A stretch of 49,689 bases of DNA from Candidatus Yanofskyibacteriota bacterium (GTDB lineage: Bacteria; Patescibacteriota; Minisyncoccia; 2-02-FULL-40-12; GWA2-44-9): positions 1-49,689 of the forward strand of contig CAIKUK010000009.1 in the NCBI GenBank assembly GCA_903830625.1, read 5' to 3'. This document shows, in pieces, positions 26,926 to 34,947 of this stretch. Within the stretch, counting starts at the first letter, position 1; the number at the start of each line of letters is the position of its first letter. The translations under genes and the position numbers were made by a program. The notes below the pieces were generated by a model. That model did no database searches, was not told the origin of the DNA, and worked only from the letters and a program-made list of their open reading frames with translations.

Positions 26926-27267
26926 TTACTGAAATTTCAAATTCTTGATTATTTTGTCGCGAGTTTTGTTATCGGGCAACATCCGGTAAACCATGTGGCG
27001 GAAAACTTCCTGCGGATTCTTGGCCCATTCTTCGCCCAAATTGCGGGCGCGAATACCGCTGTGATAACCGGAATAATGGTAATAGGTTTTCTGTTCCAGT
27101 TTTTTCCCCGTGAACTTGGCCGATTTTAAATTGGAAATGACGACTTCCACGTTAGCCAGTTTTTCCGGAGCATAAGACGCCAGATGTTTGCCGCGCAAAA
27201 CCTCCGCGACTTTAGTGGCGATGCGTCCCAGAGATTGATTAGTAGCGTCAATTGGATAGGTAGTCAT
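26926..27267 (-). CDS. rplM: 50S ribosomal protein L13
   Basis: IDATNQSLGRIATKVAEVLRGKH, NLKSAKFTGKKLEQKTYYHYSGYHSGI, HMVYRMLPDNK. Confidence 0.96.
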   Translation of the reverse strand: MTTYPIDATNQSLGRIATKVAEVLRGKHLASYAPEKLANVEVVISNLKSAKFTGKKLEQKTYYHYSGYHSGIRARNLGEEWAKNPQEVFRHMVYRMLPDNKTRDKIIKNLKFQ

Positions 27268-27379
27268 CCCGTTAGAAATGTAGCAAACCGTCCACCGTAT
27301 TGTGGTGGTGGCAGGTTATATTTATTTTTAAATTATTGATTTTCATAATTATACCCGTAGGGTTCATTTCTAACGGGAT
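27266..27379. mobile_element. 114-bp inverted-repeat-bounded element between rplQ stop and rplM start
   Basis: 15-bp perfect terminal inverted repeats ATCCCGTTAGAAATG (27266-27280)/CATTTCTAACGGGAT (27365-27379). Confidence 0.65.
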
Positions 27380-27756
27380 TTGGCTGGAGTGGTTGTTGGG
27401 GTGGCCTTTAAACCAGTTAATTCGATTATGGCCATTTCGGCGCCGTCGCTTTGGCGCTGGCCCAAACGGATAATCCTGGTATAGCCCCCCTTGCGGTCGG
27501 CATTGACTTTAACCACTTCGCTCATCAGTTTTTTAACGGCTGTCTCACCGACATGGCCCAGCAATTCCCGGCGGGCATTCAAATTATCACGCTTGGCGAG
27601 GGTAATCAACTTATCAATAACCGGAGCCAATGACTTAGCTTTAGCTTGGGTGGTCTTAATATGACCGTGGCTGATCAAAGCCGTCACCAGCGATTTGTAC
27701 ATCGCGGTTCGGACTTTGCGGTCTAGGCCGAATTTTCGTTGATTGCCTCGTTTCAT
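27370..27756 (-). CDS. rplQ: 50S ribosomal protein L17
   Basis: MKRGNQRKFGLDRKVRTAMYKSLVTALISHGHIKTTQAKAKSLAPVIDKLITLAK. Confidence 0.97.
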   Translation of the reverse strand: MKRGNQRKFGLDRKVRTAMYKSLVTALISHGHIKTTQAKAKSLAPVIDKLITLAKRDNLNARRELLGHVGETAVKKLMSEVVKVNADRKGGYTRIIRLGQRQSDGAEMAIIELTGLKATPTTTPAKSR

Positions 27757-27807
27757 AACTTTAGGGTTTTAGGTCTTTAGGATTCTAGGGACTAGATTCC
27801 TGACTTC

Positions 27808-28548
27808 CTAGATTCCTGATTTATTTTTTTTCTTGGCTTTGGGTTCTTTTTTAACCGGCGCTTCCGGAACGGCTACTTCATGCACGACGTTAAAATGGTT
27901 GATTAAAATCTCGGCGGCGCTCTTCATGGCCATTTCTGGTTCAATTGAACCGTCGGTTTCCACTTCCATGGTCACTTTGTTGAAGTCGATGCGCTGGCCG
28001 ACACGAACATCTTCAATCTTGAAGTTTACCAAACGCACCGGCGAAAAGATGGCATCAATAGCAATGACGCCGATAGCCAGTTTTTCTTTCTGGCGCTGTT
28101 CAACCGGGACATAGCCGATTCCTTTTTCCACATCCAGTTCTAAAGCAAATTCTGTTTTCTTATCGGTCAGCGTAGCAATGTGCTGTTCCGGATTGATGAC
28201 TTCGATGTCGGCGTTGGTTTTAATGTCGGCGGCGGTCACTTCTTTTTCACCTTTGACTTCGATGTTTAATTTAACCGGTCCGTCAACATAAAGTCGGAAT
28301 TTAATCTTCTTAATGTTCATAATGAGCTCGATGACATCTTCTTGAATGCCGGCGATACTGGAAAATTCATGATCCACACCCTTGATTTTGATGGAAGTGA
28401 TAGCCGCGCCTTCAAGCGAGGACAACAGGACACGGCGAAGCGGATTCGCAATCGTGGCGCCATAGCCCGGCATGAGCGGACTGATTTCAAAGGTGGCTCG
28501 GTTGCCATTCTTCGCTATTACTTTGATTTGTTCGGGTGTCTGTATCAT
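27808..28548 (-). CDS. rpoA: DNA-directed RNA polymerase subunit alpha (no C-terminal domain seen)
   Basis: EISPLMPGYGATIANPLRRVLLSSLEGAAITSIKIKGVDHEFSSIAGIQEDVIELIMNIK; ends after the NTD. Confidence 0.96.
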   Translation of the reverse strand: MIQTPEQIKVIAKNGNRATFEISPLMPGYGATIANPLRRVLLSSLEGAAITSIKIKGVDHEFSSIAGIQEDVIELIMNIKKIKFRLYVDGPVKLNIEVKGEKEVTAADIKTNADIEVINPEQHIATLTDKKTEFALELDVEKGIGYVPVEQRQKEKLAIGVIAIDAIFSPVRLVNFKIEDVRVGQRIDFNKVTMEVETDGSIEPEMAMKSAAEILINHFNVVHEVAVPEAPVKKEPKAKKKNKSGI

Positions 28549-28600
28549 TTGTTTGTGTGTAATGCGGGTTAATAATCCCCAACATGCCACATGTTAATGG

Positions 28601-28760
28601 AAACCTATATCAACCAAGCCCTTTCGCTTAAAAACAAACTGACTTCGGCTGCAAACAACTCAATACTTCTCGAAATATAACCAATATTTCTCGGCGCATT
28701 TCGTTGTTTTCGCTCGAACTCATTTTGTTTCAGCATGAAAAGCATGGTTGGTATAGGTTT
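28601..28760. promoter_or_regulatory. Long-range inverted repeat in the rpsD-rpoA spacer
   Basis: AAACCTATATCAACCA (28601-28616) pairs with TGGTTGGTATAGGTTT (28745-28760), 15/16 plus a wobble. Confidence 0.55.
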
Positions 28761-29395
28761 TATCTTGAATAATACTCAATGATGGCTTGCAAATCGCTGT
28801 GGCCGATACCGCTTTCATCGGCAGTGGCCATGCCTTTAACTTTAGCCGTCACGTTTTCTTTATTTAACTCCAGCCAGCTCGGCGCTTCATATTTGGGCAG
28901 CCACTGCGGGACAAGATTCGTGAAATAAGCGCTTTTCTTGCTGCCTTCGCGCACCGAAATGACATCACCAATCTTCACTTGATAGGAAGGAATACTGACC
29001 TTGCGTCCATTCACCAAAACGTGGCCGTGATTGACAAGCTGTCGGGCTTGGTCGCGGGATTGAGCCAGACCCATGCGATAAGCCGTGTTATCAAGCCGAT
29101 GTTCCAGAGAATTAATAATCAAAGAATAAGCGTCTTTACGGGAAGCCGAAGCGCTTTTGACGTAGCTCTTAAACTGCTTTTCAAGCATGCGGTAAATATT
29201 GCGAACCTTTTGTTTGGTCTTTAATTGCTGGCCAAATTCAGAAAGCTTGCGAACCGGCTTGTGGCCTTGGATTCCCGGCGGATAAGGCTTCTTAGTGATG
29301 GCTGTTTTGCCAAGTTGGGAACGCAAACCCTTGATGCCGAGTTTTTCGCCAATGCGTCGTTCAATTCTTTCTTTTGGTCCGGTATAACGTGCCAT
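28760..29395 (-). CDS. rpsD: 30S ribosomal protein S4
   Basis: MARYTGPKERIERRIGEKLGIKG, RLDNTAYRMGLAQSRDQARQLVNHGHVLVNGRKVSIPSYQVK. Confidence 0.97.
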   Translation of the reverse strand: MARYTGPKERIERRIGEKLGIKGLRSQLGKTAITKKPYPPGIQGHKPVRKLSEFGQQLKTKQKVRNIYRMLEKQFKSYVKSASASRKDAYSLIINSLEHRLDNTAYRMGLAQSRDQARQLVNHGHVLVNGRKVSIPSYQVKIGDVISVREGSKKSAYFTNLVPQWLPKYEAPSWLELNKENVTAKVKGMATADESGIGHSDLQAIIEYYSR

Positions 29396-29455
29396 TTGTT
29401 TAGTGTGTTAGGTCTTTAGGATTCTAGGTTCCTAGACTCCTAGATTCCTGATTGT

Positions 29456-29911
29456 TTAGACTCGTCTTGGTTTGGGCCGGCGCACGCCGTTATGGGCAAT
29501 CGGCGTCGCATCCATAATAGAAAGGACGTTCAAACCGGTACTGGCCAAACCGCGAATCGCCGATTCACGGCCCGGACCGACGCCTTTAATCACAATCTTG
29601 ATGTTGGTCAGGTTGAATTTCTTGGTCTTTTCAAAGCAATCTTTGGCCACCATGTTCGCGGCATACGGCGTGGATTTTTTGCTGCCTTTGAACCCAAGCA
29701 AACCGGCCGAGGAGAAAGCAATAATCTGGCCGGCGGAATCGGCAATGGAAATCAAGGTGTTGTTGTACGAAACGTTGACTGTCGCCACGCCGTTAATAAC
29801 CTGCTTTTTGGAAGAGGCTTTCTTTGGCGCTTCAGCCTGTGTTGGCGTTTCAACAACCGTCGGTTCGACGGTGGCTTCGGCAGTCGGAGTTGTGGCGGCA
29901 CGTTTACCCAT
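29456..29911 (-). CDS. rpsK: 30S ribosomal protein S11
   Basis: GVATVNVSYNNTLISIADSAGQIIAFSSAG...PIAHNGVRRPKPRRV. Confidence 0.97.
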   Translation of the reverse strand: MGKRAATTPTAEATVEPTVVETPTQAEAPKKASSKKQVINGVATVNVSYNNTLISIADSAGQIIAFSSAGLLGFKGSKKSTPYAANMVAKDCFEKTKKFNLTNIKIVIKGVGPGRESAIRGLASTGLNVLSIMDATPIAHNGVRRPKPRRV

Positions 29912-29919
29912 GATTAAGT

Positions 29920-30306
29920 TTAAGTTTTTTCACTTGAAGCTTTGCGGCCCGAACCCATCGTTTTGCGGACATTGCCTCGCAAAGTGCGGGAATTGGTCTT
30001 AGTGCGGCCGTGAATCGGCAGACGGCGAGCGTGACGATTACCACGCCAAGTGCCGATTTCTTTCAAGCGTTTGATGTTCTGGCTGACTTCTTTGCGAAGA
30101 TCGCCTTCCACACGATAACCTTTTTCAATAATTTTTGTGATTTTGTTTAATTCTTCGGCGGTTAAATCTTTGGCTCGCTTATTCAAATCAATATCAGCCG
30201 AACGGAGGATTACAACGCTCGCACTATGTCCAATACCATATAAGTACGGCAGGGCGTACTCGATTTTCTTATTATCCGGAATGTTTATACCTAGTATACG
30301 TGGCAT
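29920..30306 (-). CDS. rpsM: 30S ribosomal protein S13
   Basis: MPRILGINIPDNKKIEYALPYLYGIG...GTWRGNRHARRLPIHGRTKTNSRTLRG. Confidence 0.97.
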   Translation of the reverse strand: MPRILGINIPDNKKIEYALPYLYGIGHSASVVILRSADIDLNKRAKDLTAEELNKITKIIEKGYRVEGDLRKEVSQNIKRLKEIGTWRGNRHARRLPIHGRTKTNSRTLRGNVRKTMGSGRKASSEKT

Positions 30307-30424
30307 GCGACAATTGCCCGCGAACATAGTGAGTGGTTACAATTTCGCACCTGCCTAAGTTTTCCTTCGGAAAATTTTGGCGGGTAACTATTTGTTACCA
30401 ATCGCTTCACTCTTGGACAAATAC

Positions 30425-30538
30425 TTATCCTTGTCTTTGTTTATGCTTTGGATTCTTGCAGATGCAATAAAGCCGGCCTTTGCGGCGGACTAATTTACAG
30501 CTATTGCACATAACTTTTACAGAAGCTCTGACTTTCAT
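30425..30538 (-). CDS. rpmJ: 50S ribosomal protein L36
   Basis: [37 protein letters not shown] translated by hand; not in ORF track because short. Confidence 0.95.
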   Translation of the reverse strand: MKVRASVKVMCNSCKLVRRKGRLYCICKNPKHKQRQG

Positions 30539-30539
30539 A

Positions 30540-30758
30540 TTAGTAACGATAGACAATCCGGCCACGGGTTCCATCCGGGGAAAGTTCCACCGCGACGCGA
30601 TCGCCTATCATAACCTTAATATAATGGAGACGCATTTTGCCGGCCAAGTACACCAGTACTTCCCGGCCATCTTCCAGCTTTACCTTGAACTTGGTATCCG
30701 GAAGCGCCTCTATTATCTGGGCATTTAATTTTTCTTTCGGCTGTGTGGTCAAATACAA
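30540..30758 (-). CDS. infA: Translation initiation factor IF-1
   Basis: [57 protein letters not shown]. Confidence 0.95.
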   Translation of the reverse strand: MYLTTQPKEKLNAQIIEALPDTKFKVKLEDGREVLVYLAGKMRLHYIKVMIGDRVAVELSPDGTRGRIVYRY

Positions 30759-30853
30759 TTACTGAAAAAAAGACGTCCACCAAGGTGGGCATCGGAGAAA
30801 CTCCAGCGCCACTTAGTAATCGTGGTCAGTTCAGTGTTTATATACTATCAAAT

Positions 30854-32740
30854 CTAATAGGATACGTCAACTTGGACCTTATCCTTATTATTTGGGATAG
30901 ACCTGACCCAAAATGGGGACAAATTAACATTGGCCGAAGTAATGCCGGAAATTGAGCCTAGATAAGCCCTCATATCGGCGTCATTCTTGCCCAATAGGTC
31001 GGTAATAATCTTTTGTTGGTCCACTTTGGAATAGCCGGGACCGGTCACATGAACCGTAAAGGATAGGCCGTTTTTGGCTTCATCCCAACGAGGATTGGTG
31101 TAGGTTATGGTTAATTTGTCCAGCAAAACGGTTTTACTTTTTTGAGTATCCACATATTGACTAATCAGAGTGTAAAGGTCGGATTCTTTAAAACCGATGG
31201 TTTTGAGTGAGCCAGCTAGATTAACCTTGAAAGTGCTGGCGGTCGCGTCGGCGGGACTGGTTGAGCTGGGACTGCCGATAACCACCTGACTGTCGTTTAT
31301 GATTTTCAAACCATTGATTTGGGTTTTAAGTTCATCTTGAATGTTAGCGGTAAGCAAAGTCGTCAAAGTTTGTTTGGCCGTATTTAAATCAGATTCCGTT
31401 ACCACGGTGGACTGACCGCTGGTGCCATTAAGGATGGGCGCGGTCGATTGGCCGTAAACTTTTTGATATTTTTCCGTATTCCCCTGTTCTTTAAAAGCCG
31501 GAATAGTAAACAAACCCACCGGGACGTTATATTCCGAACCGGCTTTATCGGCGATAACTTGAACATCCTTACTGCCTGGCACCAGTTTGCCGCTAACAGT
31601 TTTGCCGGCCGGTACCACAATCGAAGTCAAAGTGTGAAAAATATGGTGGTCGGCTGATTCGAAACGCGTGGTCGTTACCAGGGGCTGATCCGTTGTCAGT
31701 TCGTTATAAACCGTAATCGTGCCTCGGGCTTTTTGAGCGACATCCACATGACCCGTGGCGATAAAGTCCTGAGAAACGGTTTTTTGAATATTGAAGAGTT
31801 GGCCCGGTACCGCCATACCCGTTAAACTAACGGCCGAAGTATTATCCGAAGCGAACACGGTCAGACTGAAATCCAGCGGCTGGCTGGCTGGCTTAATTGT
31901 CACTTGGGCTTTCCCGGTCGTAATAAAAACAACCGTGCCCAAAATAATGACCGCCACACAAGCCATGGCAATCAGACCGATGCGATGGGAAGAACGCCTA
32001 GGACGGTCAAATCCGTTGGAAACAAGTTTTGGTTTAAAATTTGATAACGAACGTCTGGTTCGGCTAAACCAGCCCATCGCTTTCGGCGCCAAGTTTGTCT
32101 CCGTTGGAATAGCCCGAGAACCCCAGACACTTTTTATTTCCTGCAAGGCGCGATGTTCAAGAGGTTCATCAGAGAAGTCGCTTTGTCTGATTTCCACCGG
32201 AATAGTTTTTTCACGTCCGCCGTAAACTTTCACGTTGCGCTGGTTTTCAGTTCCAGGCACAAAGATGTCATCCAAGCGTCGGCCATTGGGAGAATCATCA
32301 TCTTCTAAATCATCGCTGGTTTCTTCTTTAACTTGTGCTGTTGATGTTGAAATTGAATCTTCACTCGTGGCTGGCTCGGAATAAAAGTCTTCGATCTGGT
32401 TGACCACGCTGATTGAGCCTGAATCGGCCGGGACCAGTCGAGACGAGCTTGTTTGCCGGCTAACAGATTTCTTGGGGGCCGACGAACGGGCCAGAAGAAC
32501 ATCAAATTTATATTTTTTAGCCAAATCGTTCAGTTCCGGACTGGAACAAAGAAAAGAAACCGATTTTCCGAGACTCTTAGATTCGTCTTTGAGAGAAGCA
32601 AAATGCTCTTCTCTCTTGAAAGCCCGGGCGCTTTTGGGCAGTACGAAAATCACTTCTTCGGCCGAGGTGGATTTGAAGAGGTCTAAAATCTCTTCAAACG
32701 AATCATCCTTGAGAACATTGATAATCTTTGTGGAAGACAC
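30854..32740 (-). CDS. Large single-TM protein of the CPR type often labelled baseplate J/gp47-like
   Basis: N-terminal globular region, disordered linker, TM (IGLIAMACVAVIILGTVVFITTG), extracellular repeats. Confidence 0.65.
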   Translation of the reverse strand: MSSTKIINVLKDDSFEEILDLFKSTSAEEVIFVLPKSARAFKREEHFASLKDESKSLGKSVSFLCSSPELNDLAKKYKFDVLLARSSAPKKSVSRQTSSSRLVPADSGSISVVNQIEDFYSEPATSEDSISTSTAQVKEETSDDLEDDDSPNGRRLDDIFVPGTENQRNVKVYGGREKTIPVEIRQSDFSDEPLEHRALQEIKSVWGSRAIPTETNLAPKAMGWFSRTRRSLSNFKPKLVSNGFDRPRRSSHRIGLIAMACVAVIILGTVVFITTGKAQVTIKPASQPLDFSLTVFASDNTSAVSLTGMAVPGQLFNIQKTVSQDFIATGHVDVAQKARGTITVYNELTTDQPLVTTTRFESADHHIFHTLTSIVVPAGKTVSGKLVPGSKDVQVIADKAGSEYNVPVGLFTIPAFKEQGNTEKYQKVYGQSTAPILNGTSGQSTVVTESDLNTAKQTLTTLLTANIQDELKTQINGLKIINDSQVVIGSPSSTSPADATASTFKVNLAGSLKTIGFKESDLYTLISQYVDTQKSKTVLLDKLTITYTNPRWDEAKNGLSFTVHVTGPGYSKVDQQKIITDLLGKNDADMRAYLGSISGITSANVNLSPFWVRSIPNNKDKVQVDVSY

Positions 32741-33057
32741 CGGGTAGTAGAACTTCGAGTTGCCGCAACAAGATTATGGCTTGAAGAGGTAATCGCGAAG
32801 CCTTCGTTTTAATAATCGTGAACCTTGATTTGTTTTTAAATACCTTTCTCTACGCTTAGCGTCATTTGCATGAAGACAGGCTTCGCAGTAAACAATACTC
32901 CATGATTCGCCATTTTTAGTAGACTTGTTGCGGCCTTGATTATGTTCCAACAATCGCCTCTTCAGATTTTCTGTATATCCTATGTATAATTCCTTATTTT
33001 TATTTTCTAGCACGTAGACGTAATGGAACATAACCCTCTCGAAGTTTCACTACCCGG
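32740..33057. mobile_element. GIY-YIG gene flanked by 20-bp inverted repeats
   Basis: CCGGGTAGTAGAACTTCGAG (32740-32759) versus reverse complement of CTCGAAGTTTCACTACCCGG (33038-33057), 18/20. Confidence 0.7.
32774..33031 (-). CDS. GIY-YIG nuclease family protein
   Basis: MFHYVYVLENKNKELYIGYTENLKRRLLEHNQG. Confidence 0.95.
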   Translation of the reverse strand: MFHYVYVLENKNKELYIGYTENLKRRLLEHNQGRNKSTKNGESWSIVYCEACLHANDAKRRERYLKTNQGSRLLKRRLRDYLFKP

Positions 33058-33117
33058 ACATGTATAAATTAATATACCAAATTGTTGCCTACAAGTATAG
33101 CCTATGTTATACAAGTT

Positions 33118-33228
33118 ATGAGGAGGTACCTATCAAGAGACCAGGACCCTGTAGGGGCCAGCAAGGCCATTGAGGTCGCCCGGGCGACAACCAATCGAAG
33201 GTATCGCCGGTTCAAGTTCTGGAACTGA
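33118..33228 (+). CDS. Possible 36-aa peptide upstream of the 93-aa gene
   Basis: MRRYLSRDQDPVGASKAIEVARATTNRRYRRFKFWN*; in the same promoter-terminator unit. Confidence 0.35.
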   Translation: MRRYLSRDQDPVGASKAIEVARATTNRRYRRFKFWN

Positions 33229-33243
33229 GAAAAGGGAGCAGTT

Positions 33244-33525
33244 ATGCCGAAAGAACGTTGTGATATTGTCAGGCACGGACACCGGAAATACAACATCCGG
33301 CAGACGAGACCAGCGAACCACAGAGTTGATCAACCTGCTCCTTCCCTCGGTAAAGTCATTTTAGTCAGGGACGCGAGGGACATGACCATCCGATTCAAGA
33401 TCCAGTTCGACAAAACGTGCACCGTCGCCGATGATCCAGCCTGGCAGACAAGGGCCACAGAGGCGGTACTTCGAGAAATCGGATTCAGGTTCAAGGACTT
33501 CAAGCCGGTTTCGTGGAGACCCTAG
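33244..33525 (+). CDS. Hypothetical 93-aa protein, orphan cassette
   Basis: SD GGGAGCAGTT; overlaps the dus 3' end by 26 bp; strong terminator follows. Confidence 0.6.
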   Translation: MPKERCDIVRHGHRKYNIRQTRPANHRVDQPAPSLGKVILVRDARDMTIRFKIQFDKTCTVADDPAWQTRATEAVLREIGFRFKDFKPVSWRP

Positions 33526-34561
33526 ACGCCAGAGACTCAAGTTTTTCGAGAGTCTCTGGCGCTGTTTTTATTTTCATTAACTTGTTACGAATTTCTTTAG
33601 CACCTTCAAAATCATTGATATATATCTTTATGAACCTTTTCATAACATCAAAGTTTTTGCCCGCACCCCAAAGCTCCACAAAGTTTTGAATATGTTTTTT
33701 GAGTAAGTTTATACGTTCTTCTCGTGTATGTACTTCAGATGGATTAACCCCCACACTCAGTTGGTTGCTGGCTTTGCCATCTGAAGATTCAATCAACTGA
33801 GTGTGGGGGTGAAAAAACCAAGGATTTTGAAATATCCCCCGGCCGACCATAATGCCGTCCAAATCATATTGCTTAGCTTTTTCTATGCCTTCAGTGTAAC
33901 TCATCACATCCCCATTACCGACAACAATAATGCCGGCTGCGTGGCAAAGTCGCGCGGCTTTGCCAATCTCATCCCAATGAGCGGGCGCTTTTGATGCTTC
34001 TTTCATTGTCCGGCCGTGAACAATAATGGCATCCGGTTTGGCTTCAATGATTTTTGATACCCATTCTTCGGTAACAATTGTGTTGTAGCCGATACGGGTT
34101 TTTATTGAAACCGGCAAATTGCCTGCTCCACGTTTGGTTTCAATGATTATTTGTTGAGCTAATTCGGGATTATTAATTAAAGCGGCCCCGGAATTCTGTT
34201 TTAGAATTTTTCTTTCGGGACAACCCATATTGATATCGATACCATCAAAACCTAATTCCGCAATAAGTTTGGCGCATTCATAAAAATGTTCGGGCACGCT
34301 TCCGAATATTTGCGCCACAATCGGCCGTTCGTTTTCTTTAAATGATAAATGAGGCAATAGTTTAGCTTTGCCCGCCATAGCTTTAGCGTCGGCGGGGCCA
34401 GCTTTCATTACATAATTCAAACCATCCGCCGACACAAATTCAGTATACAAAACATCTGGCTTGCCACAATCGCAAACGATCTGCCTAAACGCCATATCGG
34501 TCACATCCGACATCGGCGCCAGGACGAAGAAGGGTTTTTTAAGTTGTTTCCAGAAATTCAT
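33500..34561 (-). CDS. dus: tRNA-dihydrouridine synthase
   Basis: VLAPMSDVTDMAFRQI, DGIDINMGCPERKILKQNSGAAL, VHGRTMKEASKAPAHWDEIGKAAR, GNGDVMSYTEG. Confidence 0.95.
   Translation of the reverse strand: MNFWKQLKKPFFVLAPMSDVTDMAFRQIVCDCGKPDVLYTEFVSADGLNYVMKAGPADAKAMAGKAKLLPHLSFKENERPIVAQIFGSVPEHFYECAKLIAELGFDGIDINMGCPERKILKQNSGAALINNPELAQQIIIETKRGAGNLPVSIKTRIGYNTIVTEEWVSKIIEAKPDAIIVHGRTMKEASKAPAHWDEIGKAARLCHAAGIIVVGNGDVMSYTEGIEKAKQYDLDGIMVGRGIFQNPWFFHPHTQLIESSDGKASNQLSVGVNPSEVHTREERINLLKKHIQNFVELWGAGKNFDVMKRFIKIYINDFEGAKEIRNKLMKIKTAPETLEKLESLASRVSTKPA
33527..33561 (+). terminator. Intrinsic terminator lying within the dus 3' coding end
   Basis: CGCCAGAGACTC/GAGTCTCTGGCG then CTGTTTTTA. Confidence 0.82.
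33733..33810 (-). repeat. In-frame interleaved inverted repeats in dus
   Basis: a CTTCAGATGG 33733-33742; b ACCCCCACACTCAGTTG 33747-33763; a' CCATCTGAAG 33777-33786; b' CAACTGAGTGTGGGGGT 33794-33810. Confidence 0.85.
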
Positions 34562-34579
34562 ATTTATAATTATAACAAA

Positions 34580-34906
34580 AAGAAAAGGAGCGGCAGCCAG
34601 AAGGCGTACCGCTCAGTATCGAAGGTGTCTGTGCAAGCTCATTTCCTTATCGGGGCCTGCCGGAGGGAATCTCTCCCTTCCGTGTTTAGGCTTATCGGTT
34701 GTTGGAACAACCGATAGTTTCCCTTGGTTTCAGCCGGTGCCCCGACATCCATCCAAGGTACTTAGGTGCCTAGCTGCTCGACCGAAGGCCGAGTCCGCTT
34801 GGTCCTACAACCCCAGCCCGAAAGCTGGTTTAGCCTCTTCCCTCATACGTGGGGCTCCATCCCACTTCCGGGGAATCGCCATTGCTTTCTTCACCAGACA
34901 ACCTCG
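34580..34906 (-). ncRNA. Free-standing structured RNA candidate with 23S domain-I-like words
   Basis: Promoter TTGACA...TATACT; hairpins CCAGC/GCTGG, TATCGGTTGTT/AACAACCGATA; words GAAAGCAATGGCGATTCCC and GGGCTGGGGTTGTAGGACC; GAGCGG/CCGCTC then CTTTTCTTTTT. Confidence 0.7.
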
Positions 34907-34912
34907 ACGAGA

Positions 34913-34943
34913 AGTATAGTACCAGACGCAATGTCTATGTCAA
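34913..34943 (-). promoter_or_regulatory. Promoter of the 34580-34906 RNA
   Basis: Minus strand TTGACA (34938-34943), spacer 19, TATACT (34913-34918). Confidence 0.6.
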
Positions 34944-34947
34944 ATGG

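Noticed and set aside
27808-28548. Loss of the RpoA C-terminal domain as a novel event
   Set aside because: The ORF clearly ends after the N-terminal domain, but short RpoA may be usual in this lineage; without a comparison set novelty cannot be claimed.
30854-32740. Prophage signal from the baseplate J-like label
   Set aside because: No other phage structural genes, integrase or lysis genes nearby; this architecture is common in CPR genomes as a cell-envelope protein.
34580-34906. RNase P RNA or tmRNA at the dus-alaS RNA
   Set aside because: No GAGGAAAGTC/ACAGAA-type RNase P core and no tRNA-like ends or tag reading frame for tmRNA seen; left as unassigned pending cmscan.
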